The position numbers were made by a program, and so were the translations under genes. The notes below the pieces were generated by a model. That model saw only the letters and a program-made list of their open reading frames with translations. It was not told the origin of the DNA and ran no database searches. From Phyllobacterium chamaecytisi (GTDB taxonomy: Bacteria > Pseudomonadota > Alphaproteobacteria > Rhizobiales > Rhizobiaceae): DNA of 64,000 bases. The DNA lies in assembly GCF_020164455.1 (NCBI RefSeq), contig NZ_JAIQWW010000009.1, positions 162,357-226,356 on the forward strand, in the 5' to 3' direction. Positions 16,927 through 26,028 of this stretch are shown in pieces. The stretch's first letter is position 1. Each line of letters opens with the position of its first letter.

Positions 16927-19038
16927 ATGACGAGTCCAATCGAACGTTTGTCGGGTCTTGTTGTCGGTGTCGTCGAGTCGGTCGCACCTGACGAAGTCAG
17001 GGTGCTGCTCGAGTTGGACGCTCCGCACTCGACGGCATTGAACACTGGCGTGCCGGCGGGGTTTCCGCGTCTCAATGGTTACGTGCTCATCCCAAATGAA
17101 GCTGGTGCGACGGTTGCCTACATCACCTGGATTGGGATCGAGCGCTCTCCTTACCCAAAGCGCGCTGGGCTGAAAGACTTCGGCCTGATCGATCTTCCGT
17201 TTCCACTACGGAAAATGTCGCTATCTCCGGTAGGAACACTGACATCCCGGCGCGACCGTGCTTCGGGAATGACCAAATACGAACTCTCCCGCGGCGTCAT
17301 CGCGTTTCCGTCAGTGGGAGACCAGGTTCTCATCCCGACGCCCCCACAGGTCGAGGCCATTGTGGGCGCGAGGGACGACGACAAGAGAGTAAGAATTGGC
17401 TCCTCTCCGATGGCATCAAACGCGGCCATCATGGTCGACCCCGACAAGCTTTTCGGTCGGCACCTGGCGGTGTTGGGAAACACCGGGAGCGGCAAATCAT
17501 GCACCGTGGCGGGGCTCATTCGATGGTCTATGGAGGCAGCAGAGAAGGCCATCAAGGACGCCAGTAAGACCGGAGTGCCCAATGCAAGATTCATCGTCCT
17601 CGATCCCAATGGCGAGTATGCCAAGGCTTTCGCTGATCGAGGAGAAGAACTGCGGTTGTTTCGCGTTCCACCCGTGACAGCAGGAGAGCGGCCGCTCGAT
17701 ATTCCTGCGTGGCTCTGGAGCGGGCACGAATGGACTGCTGTCGCTCATGCCCAGCCCGGCGCGCAACGTCCGTTGCTGATGCAGGGGCTGCGAGAGTTGA
17801 AGGCCGGCCAGTCGGAGGGGGTGCCGAGAGAGGCAATGATCCGCCGCTACCTTGGGTCCTATTCGATCCGGATATCGGGGATGTTGAACACCGGCACACA
17901 GGCCTTCGCGGGCGCTCCAAAAGCGAGATTCGAGTGTGCGCGGCTACTTGAAACGATCGCGTCAGATTGTTCCCAGTTTGGCGGTGAGGCTCTGGACTCG
18001 GCCAGCGGCGCACTTGCCGCGATTGCAACCACGATCACGGGAATTGTCGATAGCCGGAGATCAGGCAATTACTTCAACGACTTCGCGATTGCCGACCTAG
18101 AAACGATCCGTAGTGAGCTGGACACATTGGCACGGACGCTGCCGGATATTAGTCACGCGGCGCTTATCAGCGAGGATGCGCCACAGTTCTTTGACGTCAA
18201 CATTCTCGCCGAACATCTTGACCGAGTCGCAACCGAGCAAGGAGGAAACCTTGCGGGGTTTATTTCGACACTCGGACTTCGAATTCGCGGAATGCTCGCC
18301 GATCAACGGCTTGGTGCCGTAATTGGGCGAGATCCGCCGACTTCCTTCGAATCCTGGCTAAAGGACTATGTGGGCGACGATGGCGCGAGCAATGGGCAGA
18401 TCGCGGTTGTCGACCTATCTCTCGTTCCATCCGAGATCGTCCACATTGTTGTTTCCGTTTTGGCTCGGCTGATCTTTGAATCGCTTCAAAGGTATCGTCG
18501 CGGCCATCCGAAGGGCCGGACCTTGCCGACGGTGCTCGTGCTTGAGGAAGCGCACACATTCGCTAGGCGCGGTAAAGACGATGACGGTCCTGCCTCATCT
18601 CCAATCCAGCTCTGCCGCGAAGTATTCGAGCGCATCGCCCGAGAGGGGCGCAAATTTGGGCTTGGGCTCGTGCTTTCGTCGCAGCGCCCATCGGAGCTTT
18701 CTGCGACGGTGCTCGCCCAGTGCAACACGTTTCTATTGCATCGTATCGTCAACGATGCAGACCAGAATCTCGTCGCGCGCCTAGTCCCCGACAATGTGGG
18801 CGGGCTGTTGCGCGAGTTGCCAAGTTTACCGTCCAGGCAGGCTGTTCTCCTCGGCTGGGCAGCGCCGATCCCAGTTCTAGTAGAGGTTGACGAATTGCCC
18901 GATGCACAGCGACCGCAGTCGGCAGATCCAGATTTCTGGAGCGTTTGGACGCTAGCCGAAGAGCGAGGCGTCGATTGGGGCGCAGTCTCGAAAGCATGGT
19001 CGGGCGCTGCTTCGGTCCAAAAGTCGGAGGAGGAATGA
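16927..19038 (+). CDS. herA: HerA-like (DUF87) ATPase of the SIR2-HerA pair
   Basis: 703 residues. An N-terminal beta-barrel (HAS-barrel like, about 1-110) precedes a FtsK/HerA ATPase core with Walker A 'LGNTGSGKSCT' (184-191 region), Walker B 'TVLVLEEAHTF' near 537 and the arginine/sensor region 'GLVLSSQRPSELSATV'. Such proteins form hexameric translocases. The ATG at 16927 has a GAGG six bases upstream and is preferred over the GTG at 16909. Its last bases overlap the start of a SbcD-like stub, suggesting that the ancestral operon continued with a nuclease gene. Confidence 0.85.
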   Translation: MTSPIERLSGLVVGVVESVAPDEVRVLLELDAPHSTALNTGVPAGFPRLNGYVLIPNEAGATVAYITWIGIERSPYPKRAGLKDFGLIDLPFPLRKMSLSPVGTLTSRRDRASGMTKYELSRGVIAFPSVGDQVLIPTPPQVEAIVGARDDDKRVRIGSSPMASNAAIMVDPDKLFGRHLAVLGNTGSGKSCTVAGLIRWSMEAAEKAIKDASKTGVPNARFIVLDPNGEYAKAFADRGEELRLFRVPPVTAGERPLDIPAWLWSGHEWTAVAHAQPGAQRPLLMQGLRELKAGQSEGVPREAMIRRYLGSYSIRISGMLNTGTQAFAGAPKARFECARLLETIASDCSQFGGEALDSASGALAAIATTITGIVDSRRSGNYFNDFAIADLETIRSELDTLARTLPDISHAALISEDAPQFFDVNILAEHLDRVATEQGGNLAGFISTLGLRIRGMLADQRLGAVIGRDPPTSFESWLKDYVGDDGASNGQIAVVDLSLVPSEIVHIVVSVLARLIFESLQRYRRGHPKGRTLPTVLVLEEAHTFARRGKDDDGPASSPIQLCREVFERIAREGRKFGLGLVLSSQRPSELSATVLAQCNTFLLHRIVNDADQNLVARLVPDNVGGLLRELPSLPSRQAVLLGWAAPIPVLVEVDELPDAQRPQSADPDFWSVWTLAEERGVDWGAVSKAWSGAASVQKSEEE

Positions 19039-19151
19039 TCCGTATCCTCCACACAGCTGATAGGCACTTCGGTCAAACGCTGCGCGGGTTTTCTCGCGAC
19101 GAGCACCATAACGTTTTTGAGCGGCTCGACGAGATCCGGGGAGACCGTTGA
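19035..19151 (+). pseudogene. Truncated SbcD/Mre11-like exonuclease stub (38 codons)
   Basis: The ATG overlaps the HerA stop (ATGA). The 38-residue peptide begins 'MIRILHTADRHFGQTLRGFS', the N-terminus of SbcD-type metallophosphoesterases, which normally read HTAD(W/L)H(L/F)G; here the residue between Asp and His is Arg. It stops after 'RLDEIRGDR', where a full protein would need about 350 more residues including the GD and GNH metal-binding motifs. I read it as the remnant of a third gene of the SIR2-HerA operon, cut off when the next operon arrived or by deletion. Confidence 0.65.
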
Positions 19152-19154
19152 ACA

Positions 19155-19316
19155 ATGCCTGCACGTCATCAGCGAGGCCCATATGTTGATGTAAAAGGCG
19201 GATCTTTATCCGTTTTCCCAAGAAAACCCATTCGCTTAGAAGTCACCGTCCTTGCGTATGATCGTATTCAGCATGCTACTTTGACGTTTAAACGAATCAT
19301 AAACCCGTGGAGATAA
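19155..19316 (+). CDS. Possible 53-aa small protein upstream of the GTPase-caspase operon
   Basis: A short open frame (MPARHQRGPYVDVKGGSLSV ... 'RIINPWR') fills the gap between the SbcD-like stub and the GASH gene and ends four bases before the GASH start. Composition (Val, Arg, Ile, Thr alternation) is protein-like, and the GGAG used by the next gene lies inside its end. It could be a genuine small leader protein or the tail of a gene lost at the junction. No family is recognised. Confidence 0.35.
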   Translation: MPARHQRGPYVDVKGGSLSVFPRKPIRLEVTVLAYDRIQHATLTFKRIINPWR

Positions 19317-19319
19317 ATC

Positions 19320-20642
19320 TTGAGCGATAGCGTCCTGCTGCAGTTATTGAGCCAAGGGTTGATAGATGTCCGCGGCGACGACGCCAAACTGGAGAAGCTG
19401 GAAACCACAGCAGCGGATTTAGCAGCCCTACTCAAAAAAGACCCGAGCAAAACGATACCTTACGTGCTCGTTGCGTGTGATCCCGCAGTGCGAACGGACG
19501 ATGAGGTCGTGCTTTCCGTTGTCGAGGCACTTAAAAGCCGGTGGCCGACCTATGTCAACACGTTTTCCGGAACTCCGATTGCGGTTATCAGGGCGATGCT
19601 TCTACAGGCGCTCGCTCTCTCTGCAAAGGATGAAGACCGCATAGGCGTCGCATTCGTCAATACAGCAAGAAACGTCCTTCCACTCACTGAAGCGGACAAT
19701 GAGCAAGGCGTGTGGCACGGTGTCATTGGTTCCCTCGAGGAGAAGATCGACGGACGTGCAGAAACAGAATGGGCGACGCCGGACCAGATTTCTTTCGCGC
19801 CCATGAGATTCGAAGCTCCTGCTTTGAATGAGCCAACGGTAAAGCGAAGTATGGCGAACAGAGACTATCTGAAAAAAAACATCCAGGCAGCCGCCGGCCC
19901 ACATTATCATGACAATCAAACGGGCAACGTCGCTACGAATGGAAACCCTTATTGGCCCCAAAACGCAGCTCAGTGGAATACGGAATTCGGCCAGCGTATG
20001 GCAAGCGCCGTAGGGGACGTGATCGACGGGGTTGTTAAATCCGTTTCTGTTGAGTTGCCCGATGTCTCGGCGCCACTTACGGCTCTTGCTCAAAGCGCTT
20101 CCGAATATGTAGGGGCTGCCGTCGCCCAGGTCGGCGTCGCCACCGTGGGCCTTCAGCGACGAACCAATCTGCTGTGGTGGAAGGAGTCCCTGTTCTCACC
20201 AAGCGCTCGAATTAATTATCGTGCACTATCGCCTGCCGCTGCGGCGGCGCTCATGGCATTTGACTTACACAATTTAGTCCCAACCTTCTCCCCAGCAAGC
20301 GTCTCTTCATTTCTTCACGAAGCGGTTGTCGCTCTTCCCGGATACGACTCCGGGAAAGAGTATCGAATCCTTGAACTCGCTGACGAAATAAAGGCGAATC
20401 CTAGTTTGAGAGCGCTTCGCGAACATGTTGCAGAGCCTGACAGATCGCAATCTGGGAGAATGTCGGTCACTTCTTTCGTTGGATCGGCACCCACTTTGGA
20501 GGGATTCGCAGGTGTCACAGGCGTTTCCCCTGACACTCAGTTAACTCTTCCCGCATGGTCCGCATGGATATTTCGAGAGCTCCAGGCTTCGCGGGCCGTT
20601 TCGGAAGCTCGCCAAAGCCCCAAACGGACGCGGAAAGGTTAG
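19320..20642 (+). CDS. GASH-like all-helical protein of a GTPase-associated conflict system
   Basis: 440 residues from a TTG at 19320 preceded by GGAG. The first 160 residues are predicted helical ('LLQLLSQGLIDVRGDDAKL', 'LAALLKKDPSKTIPYVLVAC', 'IGVAFVNTARNVLPL'), matching the GASH (GTPase-associated system, helical) type defined by comparative genomics of NTP-dependent conflict systems. The middle contains a low-complexity turn region near 'GPHYHDNQTGNVATNGNPYW'; the C-terminal part is helical again ('ISFRALSPAAAAALMAFDLHN'-like, actual text 'NYRALSPAAAAALMAF'). No catalytic motif is visible. It is the first clear gene of a seven-gene operon with almost no spacing; role unknown, probably structural or sensory. 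Confidence 0.7.
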   Translation: MSDSVLLQLLSQGLIDVRGDDAKLEKLETTAADLAALLKKDPSKTIPYVLVACDPAVRTDDEVVLSVVEALKSRWPTYVNTFSGTPIAVIRAMLLQALALSAKDEDRIGVAFVNTARNVLPLTEADNEQGVWHGVIGSLEEKIDGRAETEWATPDQISFAPMRFEAPALNEPTVKRSMANRDYLKKNIQAAAGPHYHDNQTGNVATNGNPYWPQNAAQWNTEFGQRMASAVGDVIDGVVKSVSVELPDVSAPLTALAQSASEYVGAAVAQVGVATVGLQRRTNLLWWKESLFSPSARINYRALSPAAAAALMAFDLHNLVPTFSPASVSSFLHEAVVALPGYDSGKEYRILELADEIKANPSLRALREHVAEPDRSQSGRMSVTSFVGSAPTLEGFAGVTGVSPDTQLTLPAWSAWIFRELQASRAVSEARQSPKRTRKG

Positions 20643-20644
20643 AA

Positions 20645-21598
20645 ATGAGGGAGTGTACCAACGCAAACTGTTTCGTCCCTCATGTAGGCTGCGATATGGG
20701 ACACGTCGATCTGCACAAATGTCCGATTTGGGCGGGTAATCTGAAACCACCGTCAAAGCCTGCTGATGTAAGTGAGGAAGTGCTACTGCCTTGGTCGGGG
20801 GAAGCGCTTGGACTGGCCGATCTCGCATTCGTCGCCGGTCGCGCTCGGCCGATGATGGTAGGTGTCGTGGGTCCGCAAAATGCGGGCAAGACGACCTTGC
20901 TTGCAAGCCTCTATCTTCTTGTCGGCCGGCACGGCACTGGGCTGGAAGATCGTCAATTCGCTGGCTCGTTTTCCTTGGCTGGCTGGGAAGCCGTGTCGAG
21001 CGCGCTCAGGTGGGATCCAGGTCATCCTCCAGATTTTCCGCCCCACACTGCGAGTCGCGGCGGGCGGGCCCCTGGTTTCCTGCATACTCGGTTCAGGAGT
21101 CCCCACAGCTTATCGCCAGCCGACTACGTGTTCGCCGATGCACCTGGCGAATGGTTTCAGCGCTGGGCCGTAAATCGTGACTCGGTCGAGGGGGCCGGCG
21201 CCCTTTGGCTTTCGGATCACGCTGATATTTTTTTGCTGGTTGCGGACCGTGAAGCACTCTCAGGCGAGACCAGGGGCGCCGCCCGTAATGCGTTCCGATT
21301 GCTGGCGCGCCGCGTGGGCGACGAACTTCGCGGTAGACCCGTGGCTCTGGTGTGGACCAAGTCGGACATCGATATTGATGATGCAATGGAGCAGGCGGTG
21401 CGTTCAGCCGTCGTAGACGTGATGCCCAACGTCGCCGAGTTTTCGGTGAGCATCATGCAGGGGGATAGCGTACCGGAAACGAGTATGATGAAGCTTTTTC
21501 AATGGATCTTGAAGGAGAGGCGACCATTGACACGGCTCCCTCAACCTACTGCGCAAAGCGACGATCCGCTCTTCCTGTTTGGTGGGGCGGCGACGTGA
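20645..21598 (+). CDS. TRAFAC-like GTPase (double-GTPase 2 type) with N-terminal Cys cluster
   Basis: 317 residues. The N-terminus has a probable zinc site (Cys4, Cys9, Cys16, Cys26 in 'MRECTNANCF' to 'HKCPIW'). A GTPase core follows with P-loop 'VVGPQNAGKTTLL' (from Gly76), switch II 'FADAPGEWF' and the base-specificity motif 'VWTKSD'. This corresponds to the DO-GTPase2 family that occurs next to GAP1 and DO-GTPase1 genes. The ATG at 20645, two bases after the GASH stop, is chosen because the Cys cluster begins there; the ORF is open further upstream. The stop overlaps the next start by four bases. Confidence 0.8.
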   Translation: MRECTNANCFVPHVGCDMGHVDLHKCPIWAGNLKPPSKPADVSEEVLLPWSGEALGLADLAFVAGRARPMMVGVVGPQNAGKTTLLASLYLLVGRHGTGLEDRQFAGSFSLAGWEAVSSALRWDPGHPPDFPPHTASRGGRAPGFLHTRFRSPHSLSPADYVFADAPGEWFQRWAVNRDSVEGAGALWLSDHADIFLLVADREALSGETRGAARNAFRLLARRVGDELRGRPVALVWTKSDIDIDDAMEQAVRSAVVDVMPNVAEFSVSIMQGDSVPETSMMKLFQWILKERRPLTRLPQPTAQSDDPLFLFGGAAT

Positions 21599-22440
21599 TC
21601 GAGCAAAATTCAATTCTTGTCATCGGCGAAAGCGGGGTCGGTAAAACTCATTTCGGCGCGCAACTGCTTCAGAGGCTTATGGGAGATAAAGGGAGGCTGC
21701 GAATGGACGGGGCAGCCAGCAACCTCGAGCCCTTTGAAGGTGCTCTCGAGAGTTTAAACGAAGGTCGTGCCGCCGCGCACACGGCCACGTCGACATATCT
21801 GGATAGCATCTGGCCCGTGTCCGACGCCGCCGGCGCTCGGAGCACCAAACTTATATGGCCTGACTACGGTGGAGAGCAGGTGAGGAGCATCAGTTCATCC
21901 CGTCGCGTTCCGGTCGAGTGGCTCGAACGCGTTAAGGCTTCGTCATCTTGGCTTCTTCTGCTGCGGCTACAGCAGACGAGGGTGGGCGATGACATTTTTT
22001 CACGGCCGCTCAATGAGCAAGGCGTCAAGCCTCCTCAAGCACGTGACGTCCATATGTCGGATCAAGCGCGGATGGTTGAGCTTCTTCAGATTCTGCTTTT
22101 TGCCAACGCCAGTAGCGACCCACCCGTTGAAAAACCCAACCTGAGCGTCCTTTTGACTTGCTGGGACGAACTGCCCGATGGTTTTACTCCTCAGAGCGCC
22201 CTTGCCTCGAGAATGCCCATGCTCGAATCCTTTATTCGTTGCAACTGGACCGCACCTATTTTCATGGGAGTGTCTGCATTGGAACGACCACTTAGTCCCC
22301 ATGAACGTGATGCCGAATACGTTGCGCGCGGGCCAGAAGAATTCGGGTATATTGTTGAAAGTGACGGCACTAAATCTCAGGACCTCACTATCGCGATCGA
22401 TCGACTTCTGCGCGGCGTTGCAAACGGACGTGTGACGTGA
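21595..22440 (+). CDS. GTPase (double-GTPase 1 type)
   Basis: 281 residues from a GTG overlapping the stop of the preceding GTPase. P-loop 'VIGESGVGKTHFG' (Gly11-Thr18), switch II 'LIWPDYGGEQVRSI', and a divergent base-recognition segment 'LLTCWDELPDG' in place of NKxD. The paired arrangement of two unlike GTPases is the reason for the name double-GTPase in comparative studies. They are thought to act as a nucleotide-dependent switch that licenses the effectors; the trigger is unknown. Longer upstream reading to 21502 would lie inside the other GTPase gene and is not needed. Confidence 0.8.
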   Translation: MIEQNSILVIGESGVGKTHFGAQLLQRLMGDKGRLRMDGAASNLEPFEGALESLNEGRAAAHTATSTYLDSIWPVSDAAGARSTKLIWPDYGGEQVRSISSSRRVPVEWLERVKASSSWLLLLRLQQTRVGDDIFSRPLNEQGVKPPQARDVHMSDQARMVELLQILLFANASSDPPVEKPNLSVLLTCWDELPDGFTPQSALASRMPMLESFIRCNWTAPIFMGVSALERPLSPHERDAEYVARGPEEFGYIVESDGTKSQDLTIAIDRLLRGVANGRVT

Positions 22441-24908
22441 ACCTTGAGCAAGCCATCTTCGGTGAGTTAAATCGGGGACATGGTCTCCTGATGACGTCAG
22501 GCGACCGGCAGACGATGGCGGAACTAGCGCCCCGGCTCGATCTTCCGGACAATGCGCCTCCCGGCGCGGAATGGACACCCTTCGTCTCCGGGTTTCCCTT
22601 TAGGGACAAGTATGTCTTAGCGCGGACGTTCCACGACCCGGCAGCCCCAAGGGGCGGAATGGTTCTGGCTCACGCGATCTTGATTCCGCTGGAAAGTATT
22701 TGTGCGTACAGCGACATCCAACCAGTGTTTGACCAACTGATTTCGGAAGGTGTCAGACCATCATCCCTACCAGCGCTAGTGGTGCCGGAAGTTCTTGACC
22801 GACCACGTCAGGACCCGGAACTCGAGGCAGCGGTCTCCGCACTGCTGACTGCTGGCAACGGCCCTGTAGTACGGGTTGGTCATGTTGGCTTTGAGACGCT
22901 TGTCGCCGCACTCTGGATACGGCTCTGGCCGGAAATGAGGAAGCATTTTTCGTTCCGCCTCAGCTTCGGGCCGGGCGATATCGTTGAATCGCCCGCTCCC
23001 CTTTTAGTCTGCACCCCAAAATCGCTGGTCGCTAGATGGCGGGGCTCTAGATTCATCGACCAGTTCCTGGGTGCGTCCCCCTCAGCCGCTGCCGAGGCTT
23101 TGTTGAGCCCCGACGCCAATCGGTCTCTTCTTGATTTCGGTGCCGCAATTGGGATGACTCCAGTTAGCTTTTCGGAACTGACTCTTTTGGAGCAGGCGTT
23201 TCGTTTTAGCGAGACTGATCCTCATGGGATGCGAAATGCGCTCACCGCCGTGCGCCTCGTTGATGCGCTGTCTCCACAATCGGCCGATGGACGCAAGCGC
23301 AAGGAGGCTTTGACTAGAAATCTGGCATTTGCGCTGGAGAGCGCGAGCACCGCGGACCTGCTCAAGCTTCGCAATCTTGACCTCAAAGCGTTTGATGTGG
23401 GTAGCGTCGAAGTTTGGAACTCTCTTCGTGACCGTATCGCCAAAAGCAATTTCCCTCCGCGTGAGGACGCCGAGTTTATTGAGCTCGCCAGAAACGCCTT
23501 GTCCGAAGAGGCCATTGCACCTTGGCGGGAAGCGGCGATTGCGGGTTTTGCTACGCCGTCACGCGAGGGAAACAAATCTTTTGCTGCCGCGCTCTGGCGA
23601 TGGATAGCGATCGCCGGTGACCTCGTCGCGAATCTTTTGCAGAGGACAGACCTCGGGAGGGAACTTGAAGACGTAATGGTTACCCTTGCGCCTACAAAAC
23701 TGCCAAACGGGGCGCCGCTACAAGTTCTCAAACTTGCAGTCGAGAAAGGTCTCTTCCGACTACATGCGTCGATTTCTCTAGCCGCATTTGGCATCGAAAA
23801 GGCTGTTCGCCTCCAAGCTAAGATCGAGCCACGTAATTCGTCGCAGGGTATCGCTGTTATCGCGGATCACGCTATGGACGAGCAGAAGGTCGACATGGCC
23901 GTCGATCTGCAGGACGAGCGATTAACCGTATATGCAGCAGAGGCTGTCGCGCGGAGGCCGGAGCTTGTGCGAAAAGCCGAAGATTCTCCAAAGGTAATGC
24001 GTGCCATCTGGCGCTCAGCGCTCTTGATAAACATCGGCGCATGGAAAGGGCCATCCAAACCTGTCGATCAATTTCATCGTCTACTTGCGAGTATGTTGGA
24101 CGGGGAACAAGATGTTGCCCAAACAATCGGTCTGCTTTCCAAGACGCCTTTGGCGAATGTCATCAGTTTCGCACGACGCTCCGAAATCTGGAGCGTACTA
24201 CCAAGCCCAGCGCGAGAGAAGCTTTTGTCGGCGACGGCTGACGGATGGTTCAAACAAATGGAGGAAGGACATCAAATATGGACCCCGGAGGCGGCGTTGC
24301 TGGAGGCGGTTTGCCGAATGCCAAAACTTGCCCTGCTTTTAGACGACTTGGCGTCTCGTGACTTCGGTCGCGCCATCGAAATCCTGACGGTTACCGGCGC
24401 TTATGGGGAAACGCAGTTTAGAAAGTGGTTGGCTGCCGCCCTTATCAAAAATACGAGGCTAACAGAACAGGAAGCTGTGAGCCTGGGCCAGTTGATCACT
24501 CGGCAACGCTGGTCTGTGACTGTAGACGATCTGCTGAAGCTTCTGTCTCTCGGACGAGAAGACTTACGGCCGGCATTAAGAGGCGCCGTGGACCTTATCA
24601 GCTACCTCAATCGGTGGCTGAACAAGCTCACGCCGGTGAATTCATTCGAGAAGTGGGAGTCCGTCGCAGATCTTGCCGCCGAGCTATATCCCACGGGACC
24701 GGATCATGATGCTTTATGGGAGCGAGCTGGTGGGCGAAGTGCTGATGTCCTGCAGAATGGCAATGGACGCTTTAAGTGGCGCGAAGCCCTTCGGACAGTA
24801 CGATACGGCCGTGAACCACGCATTCAAAAATTATTGGGGGAAATGCTCCGGGACTATCCTCAGAATCAGCACTTGAAATTGCTGGCGAACGATCCCGAAT
24901 TCAGATGA
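22437..24908 (+). CDS. GAP1-like adaptor with C-terminal EAD1-like domain
   Basis: 823 residues from a GTG overlapping the previous stop. The N-terminal ~150 residues ('LEQAIFGELNRGHGLLMTSG', 'FVSGFPFRDKYVLARTFHD', 'GMVLAHAILIPLESI') match the GTPase-associated protein 1 N-domain. A long helical middle (about 250-730) follows with no catalytic motif. The last ~85 residues ('LAAELYPTGPDHDALWERAG', 'WREALRTVRYG') form an effector-associated domain that recurs at the end of the caspase encoded next. I infer that this protein links the GTPase switch to the protease through homotypic EAD1 contacts. It is the largest protein of the operon. Confidence 0.8.
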   Translation: MNLEQAIFGELNRGHGLLMTSGDRQTMAELAPRLDLPDNAPPGAEWTPFVSGFPFRDKYVLARTFHDPAAPRGGMVLAHAILIPLESICAYSDIQPVFDQLISEGVRPSSLPALVVPEVLDRPRQDPELEAAVSALLTAGNGPVVRVGHVGFETLVAALWIRLWPEMRKHFSFRLSFGPGDIVESPAPLLVCTPKSLVARWRGSRFIDQFLGASPSAAAEALLSPDANRSLLDFGAAIGMTPVSFSELTLLEQAFRFSETDPHGMRNALTAVRLVDALSPQSADGRKRKEALTRNLAFALESASTADLLKLRNLDLKAFDVGSVEVWNSLRDRIAKSNFPPREDAEFIELARNALSEEAIAPWREAAIAGFATPSREGNKSFAAALWRWIAIAGDLVANLLQRTDLGRELEDVMVTLAPTKLPNGAPLQVLKLAVEKGLFRLHASISLAAFGIEKAVRLQAKIEPRNSSQGIAVIADHAMDEQKVDMAVDLQDERLTVYAAEAVARRPELVRKAEDSPKVMRAIWRSALLINIGAWKGPSKPVDQFHRLLASMLDGEQDVAQTIGLLSKTPLANVISFARRSEIWSVLPSPAREKLLSATADGWFKQMEEGHQIWTPEAALLEAVCRMPKLALLLDDLASRDFGRAIEILTVTGAYGETQFRKWLAAALIKNTRLTEQEAVSLGQLITRQRWSVTVDDLLKLLSLGREDLRPALRGAVDLISYLNRWLNKLTPVNSFEKWESVADLAAELYPTGPDHDALWERAGGRSADVLQNGNGRFKWREALRTVRYGREPRIQKLLGEMLRDYPQNQHLKLLANDPEFR

Positions 24909-24917
24909 GGCTACAGC

Positions 24918-25976
24918 TTGTCCAGCAAATTTGATACAGGCTACGCCTTGATCGTAGGCGTCGCCAACTATTCCGAAATGGAACCTCTTCCTGAGGCTGT
25001 ATTAAATGACGCACAAGATCTGCAGCAATTGTTAACCTCGACTGTCGGGTTTCCATTTGAAAACGTGACGTGTCTCTGCGACCACGAGGCCACTCGTTCG
25101 GCCATTCGCACCGCGCTCGCAGATCTGGCCCTCCGTACACGCGCGGACGATACGGTAATCGTATATTTCTCCGGCCACGGTGTGCAGGTTGGCGCAAACC
25201 AGTCAAGCGCCCTTGTTCCGTATGATTACGTGCAGACCGAATGCGCTAACACCGTTATCGGAGAAGCCGACCTCGATGCCGCACTTTCCCGGATTAGTGC
25301 CAGGCGCCTTTTGGTCATTCTCGATGCTTGCCATGCCGGAGGCCTGAACAACAACTCGCCGCTGCGGGAGGGGTGGAGCGAGGGCTCGCTCGAGCGGCTG
25401 GTCGACGGGCGTAGCCGAGTCCTCATCGCGTCCTCGCGTGCGTCGGAAACTTCGATAATCCTCCCTAACGGCCGAAACAGCGTTTTTACCGCCGGATTGC
25501 TTGAGGCGCTAAAGGGCGGCGCTATGGACCGCTCAGATGGAGCGACAAGGGTTTTTGACGTCTTCAAATTTGTCTCGTCGTACGTTCAGGAGGAAACTTC
25601 CCAGAGGCAACATCCGATATTCAAGACGTCGGTTCTGGAAGATGACTTCGCAATAGGCCGCGCGAGGATAGCGCTGGTGAACGCCACAAACGAAGGCGAA
25701 GACGCCGACGTTTGGGCGTCCCTGGAGAGCACAATGACCGAGTTGTATCCATCAGGCCCGATAGACGAACAAATTTGGTTGAGGGCCGGCGGGGACCTAG
25801 GAACCTTACGGCTTGGCGGTTCCGGAAGGTCGTCGTGGTTTTCTGCATTGCGAACTCTACGGTTGGGCGGTGGAGGGAAAATGATCACCTTGAACACGTT
25901 GCTCGCAATGGCATTGACAGACTTTCCAAGACATCAAAGCCTTCTTCAGATCTCCGCGCGGGCACACGGCAGATGA
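24918..25976 (+). CDS. Caspase-like protease with C-terminal EAD1-like domain
   Basis: 352 residues, TTG start nine bases after the GAP1 stop. Caspase fold (peptidase C14): 'YALIVGVANYSEMEPLPEAV' strand-helix opening, catalytic His87 in 'VIVYFSGHGVQ' and catalytic Cys138 in 'LLVILDACHAGG'. Both residues are intact, so activity is expected. Residues about 265-352 repeat the domain seen at the end of the GAP1 protein ('MTELYPSGPIDEQIWLRAGG', 'WFSALRTLRLG'). Role inferred: the executioner or signalling protease recruited through EAD1. Substrate unknown; the neighbouring hydrolase or host proteins are candidates. Confidence 0.85.
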   Translation: MSSKFDTGYALIVGVANYSEMEPLPEAVLNDAQDLQQLLTSTVGFPFENVTCLCDHEATRSAIRTALADLALRTRADDTVIVYFSGHGVQVGANQSSALVPYDYVQTECANTVIGEADLDAALSRISARRLLVILDACHAGGLNNNSPLREGWSEGSLERLVDGRSRVLIASSRASETSIILPNGRNSVFTAGLLEALKGGAMDRSDGATRVFDVFKFVSSYVQEETSQRQHPIFKTSVLEDDFAIGRARIALVNATNEGEDADVWASLESTMTELYPSGPIDEQIWLRAGGDLGTLRLGGSGRSSWFSALRTLRLGGGGKMITLNTLLAMALTDFPRHQSLLQISARAHGR

Positions 25977-26028
25977 TCAACCGGCGAAACGTTTTTCGAC
26001 GCTTCAAAACGCTCATGGTGGTGGGAAC

